This document shows, one piece after another, positions 11,280 through 21,506 of a DNA stretch of 64,000 nt. Every line of letters begins with the position of its first letter. The first letter of the stretch is position 1. The notes below the pieces were generated by a model. It saw nothing but the letters and a program-made list of their open reading frames with translations, was not told the DNA's origin and did not search any database. The stretch is from positions 3,323,573-3,387,572 of the forward strand of contig NW_020954630.1 of the NCBI RefSeq assembly GCF_900497805.2, read 5' to 3'. Both the position numbers and the translations under genes were made by a program. The stretch comes from Vombatus ursinus. Its lineage: Eukaryota > Chordata > Mammalia > Diprotodontia > Vombatidae.

Positions 11280-11515
11280 GTTTATAATTCATATTGAGAC
11301 AACATTTTATAATTTACAAAGCCCTTTACATGCATTATTTCATTTAATCTTCATGTCCTGTAAAGTTGATATTGTTATTATCCTCATTTTACAGATAAGA
11401 AAGCTGAGATTCAGAAAGAATGAGTAATTTGCCCAGGATCCCACAGCTAATCAAGTTTTGAGGCTGGATTCAAACTCAGGTCTCCCTGACTCTAAGTGCA
11501 GTGTATCTACTGTAT
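11280..11515 (-). repeat. MIR/CORE-SINE
   Basis: Reversed MIR with 'ttacaaagccctttacatgc', 'cctcattttacagataagaa', 'tttgcccaggatcccacagc' and 'attcaaactcaggtc'. Nearly full length. Confidence 0.8.
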
Positions 11516-11596
11516 CATGTTGCTTTTCAATCATAAGATTGATGGCTCTTAAGAAGACTATGGAATGAACAGATAAATGACAGAATGATTTTATAC

Positions 11597-11640
11597 ATGT
11601 ATATATGTATATATGCATATACACATATACATACATATTT
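11597..11640. repeat. (ATATGT)n / (CATATA)n simple repeat
   Basis: Alternating purine-pyrimidine AT/GT/CA hexamers. Confidence 0.8.
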
Positions 11641-11889
11641 GTGTCTAATGGTAGCCACCTGTAGAGTGGGATTGGAGGGTAGGTAGGGAAGAAAAAAAGA
11701 AAAAAGTTATATTTAAAAGGAATAGCAAGTTGTATATAATAGATTTGTAGTTTCATGTACAATCATCTTTTTAAAAAATTCTACTATATCATGGAAATGC
11801 TTATTTTATTTCATAAATTAAAAATAAAATAAATAGAAGAAAAAAATAAATAGAAGAGCCTGGCCTGAGTGGGTCAAGAAATGGTAGTA

Positions 11890-13045
11890 TAACCTCCAAG
11901 TCAACCAGGCTCACAGCCTGAAAAATCACCCTTGACTCCTACTCATCCCACATATCCAATCTGTTGTCAAATCTTGTTGTTTTCACTTTCATAACATCTC
12001 CCTTTTCCTCTATTCACACAGTTGTCATCCTTGTTACAAACAAGCCTTTATCACTTCTTTCCTGGAAAACTGCATAAACTTTCTAATTAGTCTCCCTATC
12101 TAAAGTCTCTCCCTCTCCGGACTCTAATCTATTGTTCACTAAGTGGACAAAATTATTTTCTTAAAATACTAGTCTGACTATGTCCCTACCTCCCCCACTC
12201 CTATTCAATAAACACCAGTGACTCCCTTTATCTCCAGGATCAAATGTAAAATCCTCTGCCTGGCAGTTAAAGCCCTTCACAACCTGCCCCCTTGTTACCT
12301 TTCTAGTCTAATTACACTTTGTTACCCCACCATACACTTTATGATCAATTTTATTGGCCTACTTGTTTTTCCTCACACATGACTATGTTGAGATCTAGAG
12401 GCACTGGGACCCCAAAATCATGACACTTGAGTCCTGCCCAAATGAATTTGAACCAAGCCTTCTTTCAGCCAAAGATAAGGTTTATTAAAGATCTGTCATA
12501 CTGGCTAGACCCTTAAGAAATCTGAACATTTGTGAGCTATTGGCTAGGTTCTTAAGGAATGTGAGCACCTTAAAGGAGACTGGGAGAGATCTAGGAAGTA
12601 TCTGGATGGAAGACAGGGAGGCTGAGATGGGGTCTAGATGGGATTAAAGGTGGGAAGTGGCCAGGGGCAATGGGGCGGGGGAGTAACAGAATTGGGAGAT
12701 TGCGTTTAGCCACAAGGAGGCCGGGTGCTCGGATTACAGCAAACACCAGGCAAACACCAGGGAGTTGGAAAAGTCCAAGGATTTTCCTTTTTGGGGTCCA
12801 GATCCCATCCTCATCAACACTGTATCTCTCTACATGCAACAGTACTGGCTACCCCCCGTGTCTGGAATGTGTATCCTCATCTCTCCCTCCAAGTTTCCCT
12901 GGCTTCGTATATATTGTGCATGTAGTTTATCTCTACTAGAATGTGAGCTCCTTAAAAGCAGGAACCATGATGGGTTTTTGCCTTTCTTTCAATGCTCCGA
13001 TGGGGTCCAGAAATGTGTGTGGGAATTCACTGAATAAGTCAATGA
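11890..13045 (+). mobile_element. L2 3' region split by a solo LTR
   Basis: Left part 11890-12385 contains 'gtctccctatctaaagtctc', 'tccaggatcaaatgtaaaat' and 'taaagcccttcacaacctgc'. Right part 12820-13045 contains 'gtctggaatgtgtatcctc', 'tagaatgtgagctccttaaa' and a tail. These blocks are collinear with L2, so one L2 was interrupted by the LTR at 12386-12819. Confidence 0.8.
12386..12819 (-). mobile_element. Solo LTR of Ty3/gypsy-type fossil
   Basis: 434 bp, bounded by TGTTGAG and ATCAACA, which are inverted. It contains 'aagccttctttcagccaaag' and 'aaggtttattaaag' (a reversed polyadenylation signal), 'gggattaaaggtgggaag', and 'ttcctttttggggtcc'. Closest in this window to the LTR at 18451-19002. 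It lies inside an L2 with no internal element attached, hence solo. TSD not readable. Confidence 0.8.
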
Positions 13046-13550
13046 AGACACTCCACCTCATTTAAAGTAAGTGATGCCAAAGCACACAAAAGACTTGCAT
13101 AATTCAGTTACAAAGTGCTCCTTAAAGAGATAAACAAGCTAAATAGCTGGAGGAACATTCAGTGCTGGGTTTTGCCAAAGTAATAAAAAATGACAACACT
13201 ATCAAAGTTAATTTACACTTCAATGGTATATCAAACAAATTACCAAGGAGATACCTCGTAGAACTTGATAAAATAAAAACAAATTTCACTTGGAAAAATA
13301 AAAGACCTAGAATATTGGGGAAAGGCAGAAAAAAAGTAGGAGTGAAGAAGGAATAGCACTTTCAGACCTCAAACTATGTTATAAAGGAGCAGTCATCCAA
13401 GCTATCTAGCAGTGTTTAAAAAATAGAGACAGATCAATGGAACAGACTACCCAAGGGAGAATCAGGACAATGGAATTCAATAACCCTGTGTTTAATAAAC
13501 TGAAAAACATAAATCACCTAGGGAAAAAACTCCTTATTTAATAAGAAATG

Positions 13551-13796
13551 TTGTAGTAAGTCGTTTCAGTTGTGTCTAACTCTCCATGACCCCATTTGGG
13601 ATTTTCTTGGGAAAGATACTGGAGTGGTTTGCCATTTCCTTCTCCAGCTACTTTTACAGGTGAGACACTGAGGCAAACATGGTTAAGTGACTTACCCAAA
13701 GTCACAAAGCTATTAAGTGTTTGAGGCCAGATCTGAACTCAGGTCCTCCTGATTCCAGGTGGAGTTCTATCCACTGTACCACTTAGCTGCCCTACT
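13551..13796 (-). repeat. MAR1-like SINE nested in L1
   Basis: Reversed long CORE-SINE: 'cagttgtgtctaactctcca', 'ccccatttgggattttcttg', 'tggtttgccatttccttctc', the CORE box, and 'ccacttagctgcc'. Perfect 11-bp TSDs AATAAGAAATG at 13540-13550 and 13797-13807. Confidence 0.9.
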
Positions 13797-13971
13797 AATA
13801 AGAAATGCAGGACAACTAAAAAGCAATTTGGCAGAAATTAGGCTTATAACACCTTATACTATTTTCCACAATACATTCTAAATACCTTAATATTAAAGAT
13901 TATACTGAAAAAAAATTAGAAGAAAAGCAGACCACATAACTTCTCACAGCTATGTGTAGGGGATATATTCT

Positions 13972-14126
13972 TTTTTTGGAGCTAGGCAATTGAGGTTAAG
14001 TGACTTGCCCAGGGTCACACAGTTAGTAAGTGCCAAGCGTCTGGTCTAAGACCAGATTTGAACTCAGATCCTCCTGACTCCAGGGCCAGTGCTCCACGAA
14101 CTGTGCCACTTAGCTGCCCCTTGGGA
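13972..14126 (-). repeat. Short CORE-SINE (WSINE-like) nested in L1
   Basis: Reversed short SINE with poly(T), the box 'gttaagtgacttgcccaggg' and 'gtgccacttagctgcccc'. Perfect 10-bp TSDs GATATATTCT at 13962-13971 and 14127-14136. Confidence 0.9.
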
Positions 14127-14320
14127 GATATATTCTTAACAAAACAAAGAATAGAGGCAATTACAAAAGATAAAATTATTAACTCTGATTACATGAAACT
14201 GAAAAGTTTCTGTGCAAATAAAATTAATGAAGCTAGGAGGAGAGCAAATAGGAAAAAAATCTTTGTATCAAATTTCTCTGAAAAGTGTTTGATATCCAAC
14301 ATAAATAAACTATCTAATAC

Positions 14321-14349
14321 ACACACACACACACACACACATACACACA
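14321..14349 (+). repeat. (AC)n microsatellite
   Basis: About 14 units of AC/CA with one interruption, inside L1 sequence. Confidence 0.9.
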
Positions 14350-15330
14350 AATATATTTAACTAATAGCCATTTGTCAATAGATTAATGGTCAAAGGATAT
14401 GAACAAGTTCTTAAAAGGAGAATTACAATGTTTTCACAACCATATGAAAGAATGCTCCAAAGTAATAAATGCACATTGAAACAATCCTAAGGTTTCACCT
14501 CACACCCTGAAAATTGACAGAGATGACAGAAAATGACAATAGTCAACATTGGAGGGGTTATAAGATAACAGGCACACTAATACATTGTTGGTGGAGTAGT
14601 GAAATGGCACAACCATTTTGGAAAGTAGTTTGGAATTGTGTAAAAAGAGTGATTAAATTGTCCATATTCTTTGAATCAAAGACTTCATTACTAGGCTTAT
14701 AGCCAAGGAAGTAATCAAAATGAAGACAGTCCCCATATACACCAAAATATTTTTAGTAGCATTTTTTTGTGATAGCAAAGAACTGGAAATAAAGTAGATG
14801 CCCATCATTTGGGGAATAATTAAACAAATTATGATACTTGAATTAATGGAAATACTGTGCTATAAGAAATTATGTATATGATGAATACAGAGAAGCATAG
14901 ACTTACATGAACTGATGAAGAGTTGAAGTAAACAGAGTCAAGAAAACAATATATACAATAACTACAACATAAATGGAAAGAACACACATTCAAAAAAATC
15001 ATTAGTGAATGTAACAAAATTATAAAGATCACGCATGACTCAAATGAAGAGATATGAGAGGATATCTATAACCCACCACTTTGTAGAGGCAGGAGATCCA
15101 CAAGTGTTACATATTTCACATGTTTTTGGACTTTTTCAATGTATTGATCAGTTGGACTGATACTTTTCCTCTTTTTCTTTTTCCTTTTGTCTTTAAAAAA
15201 TACTATTTGCTATATGGAATGGCTCTCTGGCATAGGGAGGGGGAAGTATACTAGGATAACTATGATATGTAAAAAACAAAAGACATCAACAAAAAACCTA
15301 CTTTAAAACATAAAGTGGTAAAATGATATA

Positions 15331-16679
15331 CCTGGTACCTTAATCAGATGAGAACATATCTTAATAAATTAATCTCATAAACTTTAGATCAAGGTCAAGA
15401 AAGTCCTTAGTCAGTTTTATAGGAAGTATGTTTGGATTGACTCAAGAAACCTGTTAACATCCTGGGGGTGTGGAGGGGATCTGTATAAAATTGAAGAGCC
15501 AGTTCAGAACCGAAGAGTTTTGAGTATGTGGAGAGGAGAGAATATTTCAGCTAACCCCTTTTAGAAGTAATCAGGTAAGGGAAGAGGAGTAAAAACCCCA
15601 GTTATCCAGCTATGGTCCTTAGTCTCCCCTCCTCCCCCAACTTCCCTCTGCTAGAGGAAGAGCCTGTGTGTTTTGTACTGTCCAAAAGATTTTGAACTTC
15701 TCATCTTCCTGTTAGCATCCAGCAGTGTCCCTAGATCAGCTGATGGTGGCGACTGCAACTGGAACCAAGAATAAACCAAGGTTCTACAGGACACAGACTC
15801 AAGGCTCTACAAAGAGCCCAACACAAAAGCTTGGTGTACCTAAGAGGAGCATCTGGAGGAGTCTAGCAAAGGGACTTCCCCTGTGCCACATGTAGTCTCT
15901 GAGATTGAGCCCACTTTCACCTGGATTCTAGAAGTATCAGAGAAAGAAATGTGTGTCACAGATTTTGAGGAGATGTTTTGTGTCAATTATAGCAAAATAA
16001 TCACTTTTTATTCTGGCTTACTAATTGATAATCAACCCATAATTAAGGCAGGGAGCATACCAGTGGGTGGGGACTTGTGACCTATATAGCATTATAACCT
16101 CTTCCTAAACCTCTTAAGTGCCCTGAGGGAACATAGTAACTGTCTCTGGGTACATGACTTATCAGTGTAAGTGGGAGTTGGGAGAGTATTTCCAGAGCAT
16201 GTTCTACATAAGCACTTAATAAATACTTGTTGATTGACTGGTCATAGATTCATACATATGACAGTTTCAAAAATCTATTAGGGAATATCACTGTGCTGCA
16301 CACACAGAAGGGGATCACAAATAACTTAATTAACCAAAAGAAAAGAAATGTAGCACCCCCTTTCTGGGCTATTCCATCCCCATTCTCACTAGCAGGTGAG
16401 GGTCCCCTAATGGAGTAATCTTGAGTTCAATGTCTTCTATAGGTCTAAATTTCTAAAACTGTAGCTCACGAGTTCCTGATGGTGCATTCTCCTTTAATAG
16501 TTGACATAATTAAATTAGCTCAAAGCAAAGGCTTTTTACTAAAAATGACTTAGCATAGACAATACTAACACAACATTCAGCATACTTGAAATGCACTTCC
16601 CCACAAATACCAAAAAGTAGGCATACACATAGAGTATATTAGTAAAAGAGACATAAATAGTGAGCAAAAGTGGCCAAGG
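15331..16679. other. Unassigned DNA with one short L2 tail
   Basis: About 16205-16240 has the L2 end 'cttaataaatacttgttgat'. The rest, including a 65-codon frame at 15883-16080, is unassigned. The block at 15460-15900 has GC-rich and polyadenylation-like patches that could be an unrecognised LTR, but I cannot show it. Confidence 0.4.
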
Positions 16680-18450
16680 CAACTCTTACTTCACCACTGC
16701 AGGGCTCCTCATATGATTTCTCTTTGTATATTTCTCTTGTATGACATAAGGCTTGCTTGGATCTGCATAGGCCAACACCAGTGTATATGTAATGCAAGTG
16801 ATCAAGTCTTTGAAAGCTTGATCACATTTGTCTGTCAACTGATCTCCAAATAGCTTTGTAGGTTTCAATGTAATTTGTCATTTCTTGTCCTTTCACTTCT
16901 AGTTCTCTCCAATCATGTATAAATGGGGTCATTGAATGGTTTAGCAATAGCAGCATTGTTCTCAATGTATTAGCGATAGTAATTGGCAAATCTTATAAAA
17001 GTTCTTAAATCTCAAAGATTCTGTGGAAATGGACATTTCAGAAAGCACTCAAAACTTTCTTGGCTTGCATACACACCTTGTTGGGGTACTATGAGATCTA
17101 TATATTTAATAGAGCACATATTTCTTTCTCTGATACTTCTAGAACGCAGGTGAAAATGGGCTCTGCAAAATTAGCACTTGTGGATTGACAGCTTTATATC
17201 AGCTTTCTCTAGCCACTTTCATTAGTCCCTCTTCATATTTTTCTAGTCTTTCCAAATACAGTGAGGCTGTAAGGTATAAATCTAAGTTGGTAAAATACAA
17301 TTAGGAAGATGAAAGCAGTCTTCCCTCTGTCTTCATTAGCCATAGGAACCTGATAGTGTCTTTGGTGTAATTCTAAAACTGAGAACCAATGGCTGTAGAA
17401 CATACAATCCAGAGCTTCTTGAACTTGGGGCATCATGTACTTGCCCACTTCAGTTCTTTTGTTTAAAGGCTAGCAGTCCACACAGATTTGTATCTTTCCA
17501 TATTTCTTTGTGCCCCTAACTAGAAGTGATAGGCTGCTCAACTCTGGGGATGCTGCCACTGACCAGCAGTTCTTTCAGATAGTTTCTAAGGTCTATGTTG
17601 TTCCTGGCTCAATCAGGAGTCATTGAGATTGATTCTGTGGGCTACTTCTCAGGTTCATTCCACACTCCACTCATGCAGAAAAACATGCCTGTCTTCTTGT
17701 TGAGGATCTATTGCAACTGATCCTTCCATCCTTCCTGTACTGAGAAGTTACCTAAGTCAAATATCTCAGGATTCAGTCCTGAGTTTGAATAGCCGACACT
17801 TTCATGATATAAGCTGTCACTACTTGTCTCTACGATACGTCTCTGCATAGGCTTCATGGATATTAAAAATGGACAGGTATTTGGTCTCAATTTGTTGCTT
17901 GTAGGACCCTATTATATTTTGAACAGGCCAAAATTGATTCCAATCTATGTTCTTCAGTTAGAATTGGTGGATCTGGACATCCCAGAGACATACTGTTTAC
18001 CTTCCTGTTGAAACCAACAAGTTCCTTGTGGAACTTAAAGCTTATCTTAATACATCCCAGATATGCAGTCTTTATCACTCATTCCACCAAGTTCTAGCCC
18101 TTTTAAAGGCTGTAAAGGTATTTTCTTCAGTTTTCTCTGATAAAAAAAACTGGAATATGATGGTAATTTGAGATGATACACTGTCAAGGAGAAGTCCAGG
18201 ATAGATTGTTAATCTTCCCCATCACCTTTATGCAGGGTCATATGAATCCAGGGGTAATAGACCTATCAGAAATTAATGATGAAGTCATTGCTGCTGTTGC
18301 CAGGATCTGGGGAAACCTTCCCTGCCCCACCTTCTGTTCTTGATGTTGGTTCATGAGATTTTATTTTCTGCAGGACCAAAGCCACATACCTTCCACTGAT
18401 ACATCCAACATACATATAGCTATCTAATCCACAATTATAACAGATGATGG

Positions 18451-19002
18451 TGTTGAGGTTTAGGGGTGCTGGGATCCCAAAATCACAACACATGAGTCCT
18501 GCCCGAAAGAATTCAATCCAAGCCTTCTTTCAGCCAAAGACAAGGTTTATTAGAACATCTGTCATATTTGACAGACTTTTAAGGAGTCTGAATATTAGTA
18601 AGCTATTGGCTAGATTATAAGAATCTAAGCATCTTAATGGAGAGAAGATGGACCTTATATACAGAAAGCCTGTGGGAGGGATCTAGGAGTGGCCAAGTAG
18701 TTTGGGGTGACTGGAGGAGGGGTGTAAGGAGGATCTGAATGGGAGTGGCCAGGAAGCTGGGGTGAACAGAACTCCTGGGACCTGGACCACTTGGCCAAGG
18801 GAGAATGGAGCCTATCTAGGATTAAGGGTGGGAAATGGCCAATGGAGGGCTAGGTTAGGTTAAAGGTAACTGAGAATTGGGAGATAGGGTGTAGCCACAA
18901 TGAAAGGCCAGTTATGGGATTATAACCTCAGGCCAGAGACTTGGCCACATGGGAAAGTCCAGGGTTTTTCCTTTTTGGGGTCTAGCTCCCATCCTCATCA
19001 AC
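18451..19002 (-). mobile_element. Solo LTR inserted in the gypsy gag region
   Basis: Bounded by TGTTGAGG and CCTCATCAAC on the plus strand. It shares with the LTR at 12386 the 'gggatcccaaaatcacaaca' end, 'aagccttctttcagccaaag', 'caaggtttattagaac' and 'ttcctttttggggtc'. Gag-like sequence continues on both sides, so it appears to be a later LTR sitting inside an older relative. Confidence 0.75.
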
Positions 19003-19088
19003 GGTTCTGCTTCTTTGGTTACATCCTGATAGAGGTATTCTTTTATCAGGTCATTGTGGCCTTCATTCCTTTGGTTCGCTACCTTCTG

Positions 19089-19238
19089 GTTTTTTTGCGA
19101 GGCAATTGGGGTTAAGTGACTTGACCAAGGTCACACAGCTAGTGTAAAGTGTCTTGTCTGAGACTGGACTTGAACTCAGGTCCTCCTGACTCCAGGGCCA
19201 GTGCTCTATCCACTGCACCACCTAGCTGCCCCAGTTCT
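19089..19238 (-). repeat. Short CORE-SINE nested in gypsy fossil
   Basis: Reversed SINE with 'gttaagtgacttgaccaagg' and 'accacctagctgcccc'. Perfect 10-bp TSDs CTACCTTCTG at 19079-19088 and 19239-19248. Confidence 0.9.
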
Positions 19239-19350
19239 CTACCTTCTGAAGAAAAATTATTTTGTTTATTATTTCATCTTTCAGCCAATCCTCTGTGGGA
19301 TTCTGCCTTTAAGTCTGTACCTGCAGTGTGACTCCTTTGCTTTGTTTGTT

Positions 19351-19668
19351 TTTTTGATGAAGTTGTTTTATTGACTGGGCAAGGATTTATTGTTCCCAAG
19401 CACCAACTTTCAAGGAGAGTATCCATTAAGTACCTTTATAACTCAGTTATAAAGTAACTCTACATACCTTTAAAACAGATACCTGCTATCCTGACATTGA
19501 TCAAAAAGGACAATAAACAGTTGGGGGGAGGTGGGGTGCAGCAAACAAAACTGACCAAGTAATCCAGTCTTTCACAGCTTGCAAACAACCCCCAGGGCAA
19601 GGTTCCATCCCTTCAAGTTGACCTACCCGAAGGGTTTTCTTAGGGATTGTAAAAAATTCTCTAAGTCT
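19351..19668 (-). pseudogene. Short retrocopied transcript 3' end, parent unknown
   Basis: A 318-bp insert between perfect 13-bp repeats TGCTTTGTTTGTT (19338-19350 and 19669-19681). In minus orientation it ends '..caataaaacaacttcatca' followed by A's, so a polyadenylation signal (AATAAA) sits about 15 nt before a short A-tail, as in an mRNA 3' end. It does not match the LINE or SINE tails in this window. I infer a truncated processed pseudogene; I could not identify the parent gene. Confidence 0.55.
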
Positions 19669-19681
19669 TGCTTTGTTTGTT

Positions 19682-20304
19682 AGCCTACATGCAAAAATAT
19701 GTTCCTTTGCCAGATGAGGTTGAACCCTTCTTTGCAGAGATACTATGGTCCTCTAAGTCTATTAGTAATTTGCTCACCTTGGCTAAATGGGGAGGTGGTA
19801 GCCATTGATCAATACCAATGAGAAGCAGGCCACTTAGGATTTTATGTAAGACTGTGTATTTGCTGTACTCTGAATTTATCCCCTTAATCAGGTTTAACTG
19901 AATCTCTCTGAATTATTCTCTGTAATTGAGAATCCACCTTGACTAGGAAGTCAGATTAGGAAGTTTCCTTTACACTAAACAACAGAATTGATCAATGTAT
20001 TATCTTCTTCTTGAGGAGTCTCACCCCTACCACATGATAACTCTAGGTTTAGCAAATGTGTTTGCCATGTAATATTGGGCTGTATTGTCTTTTGGCTCTG
20101 CCAAAGAGCAAGAGTTATTCTTTTAAGACTTTCTATCAATGTACTTCCCATTTCTGATCCCAGTGACTGGTACCATATAGATACCTATAGTATCTCTATC
20201 AGAAGTCTGCCCTTGGCTTTTCCTCAAAAGTATCACTTTCAGGCTTAAATATAGTTCTTTATTTATTTTTTGTTTTTTTATTTTTTATCTTTTTATTTTA
20301 TTAT
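19682..20304. other. Unassigned, possibly upstream gypsy sequence
   Basis: Lies upstream of the gypsy gag region in minus orientation. No motif recognised. Confidence 0.35.
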
Positions 20305-20452
20305 TTTTTTTAAGGCAATTGGGGTTAAGTGACTTGCCCAGGGTCACACAACTAGTAAGTGTCAAATGTTTGGTCTGAGGCCAGATTTGAACTCAGGTTC
20401 TCCTGATTTCAGAGCCTGTGCTCTATCCACTGTACCACCTAGCTGCCCCCTC
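20305..20452 (-). repeat. Short CORE-SINE
   Basis: Reversed SINE after a T-rich run, with 'gttaagtgacttgcccaggg' and 'taccacctagctgcccc'. TSD obscured by the T-rich flank. Confidence 0.9.
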
Positions 20453-21310
20453 TTAATTTCATTGTGGGAATGCTCAGGAGAGGTCCCAGTTTTCAAAGTG
20501 ACTCCTTCTTGTCAGAGATGGTACTATTTTCTACTGTCTGTATAACAGGATTATTTGAAAGATCAAATTGGTCAGGAGATTAATAGAGCACTTCCCAAGT
20601 GAACTCATCTGGCTTTGTGTTACTAGACATTACTCTGTAATCTTCCAACTCTTTCACCTTCCTTTGCAATAGGACTAGTCTCAAAATAGGATTTGAGACT
20701 CCTGCATTTTTACAATATCTTTAGTCTAATTATCACCAACCACTTCTTATATTAGGAGGTTTCTAGGACCTTCTATGACAACAATATATTTCAACCAATT
20801 TAGCATCCATCTTTTTAAGAGATTGCTTCATTTTTAAGGTATTCAATAAAATCAGTAGTGCTAACTTAAGCAGTGAACATGCAATAGCACAATATTAAAT
20901 TATTGTACATATGTGTGATTCATCCAAAATTGAAAATGGAAAATACATTTAAAATGAACTGGAATAGCCTGCTCAAAGTACAGAAAAGAAGAGCCAAGAT
21001 AAAATTTCCACTGCAAGGAGGTTAAAATCCCATTAGAGGCAAAAAAGCAAAATAAAATATAAAACAAGACAAAACCAAAAAATATTTAAAATGTCACAGC
21101 AGAAAAATAATAAATATAAAGATATTTAAAATTAAACAACTGAGACATCAAAAGTACAAGAAAAATAATTTTTTCTAACCAATATCAATAAAGACCAAAA
21201 ACTGCCACTAAAAACTCAATCACAAGAGAGATTAAAAGAACATTTTGATAAAATAATAAACTATATCCCAATAATAGAAGAGAAAGCAAAGGAAGAAAGA
21301 AAAAAATTTT
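20453..21310. other. Unassigned AT-rich DNA
   Basis: No coding region. 20940-21310 is A-rich and may be decayed LINE, but nothing specific is recognised. Confidence 0.4.
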
Positions 21311-21326
21311 TAAAAATTAATTTCTT

Positions 21327-21490
21327 CTCAATTTTTTTTTTTTTAGGCAATTGGGGTTAAGTGACTTGCCCAAGTTGCCCAAGGTTACACAGCTAGTAAG
21401 CGTCAAGTGTTTAGTCTGAGGCCAGATTTGAACCCAGGTCCTCCTGACTTCAGAGCCTGTGCTCTATCCACTGCACCAAGTAGCTGCCCC
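21327..21490 (-). repeat. Short CORE-SINE, first insertion at a reused target site
   Basis: Reversed SINE with a 14-T run, the GTTAAGTGACTTGCCCAA box (with a small internal repeat of 'gttgccca/cttgccca') and 'accaagtagctgcccc'. Flanked by identical 16-bp TSDs TAAAAATTAATTTCTT at 21311-21326 and 21491-21506. The second copy is shared with the neighbouring element. Confidence 0.92.
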
Positions 21491-21506
21491 TAAAAATTAA
21501 TTTCTT

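Larger units (their letters stand above)
13165..15330 (+). pseudogene. Old L1 (ORF2 C-terminal half and 3' UTR) with two SINE insertions
   Basis: Collinear with the later part of L1 ORF2. A translated segment at 13162-13356 includes 'KTNFTWKNKRPRI', matching the region before the C-terminus. Later landmarks are 'tacattgttggtggagtagt', 'accattttggaaagtagttt' and 'gatagcaaagaactggaaat', followed by a 3' UTR. It is older and more diverged than the L1 at 49108. SINEs interrupt it at 13551-13796 and 13972-14126. No intact frame. Confidence 0.8.
16680..19330 (-). mobile_element. Ty3/gypsy retrotransposon fossil (gag-pol interior)
   Basis: A broken, old LTR retrotransposon interior read on the minus strand. 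Recognisable parts in order: a gag tail with a CCHC-like zinc knuckle (about 18400-18446, 'CYNCG'), a mid-pol region, a reverse transcriptase segment (about 17220-17450, with 'HYQVPMANEDRGKTAF' as in gypsy RTs), and an RT/RNase H boundary segment (about 16690-16870, with 'LAYADPSKPY'). This resembles the old mammalian gypsy relics (MamGyp-like). Several disabling changes are evident. It is interrupted by a related LTR, a SINE and a short retrocopy. Integrase and flanking LTRs of its own were not found. Confidence 0.75.

Noticed and set aside
12591-13037. Several overlapping open frames
   Set aside because: They are shadows within an LTR and an L2 tail.
15460-15900. Possible LTR with a polyadenylation-like signal
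   Set aside because: No paired ends, no TG..CA termini and no resemblance to the LTR clan in the window.
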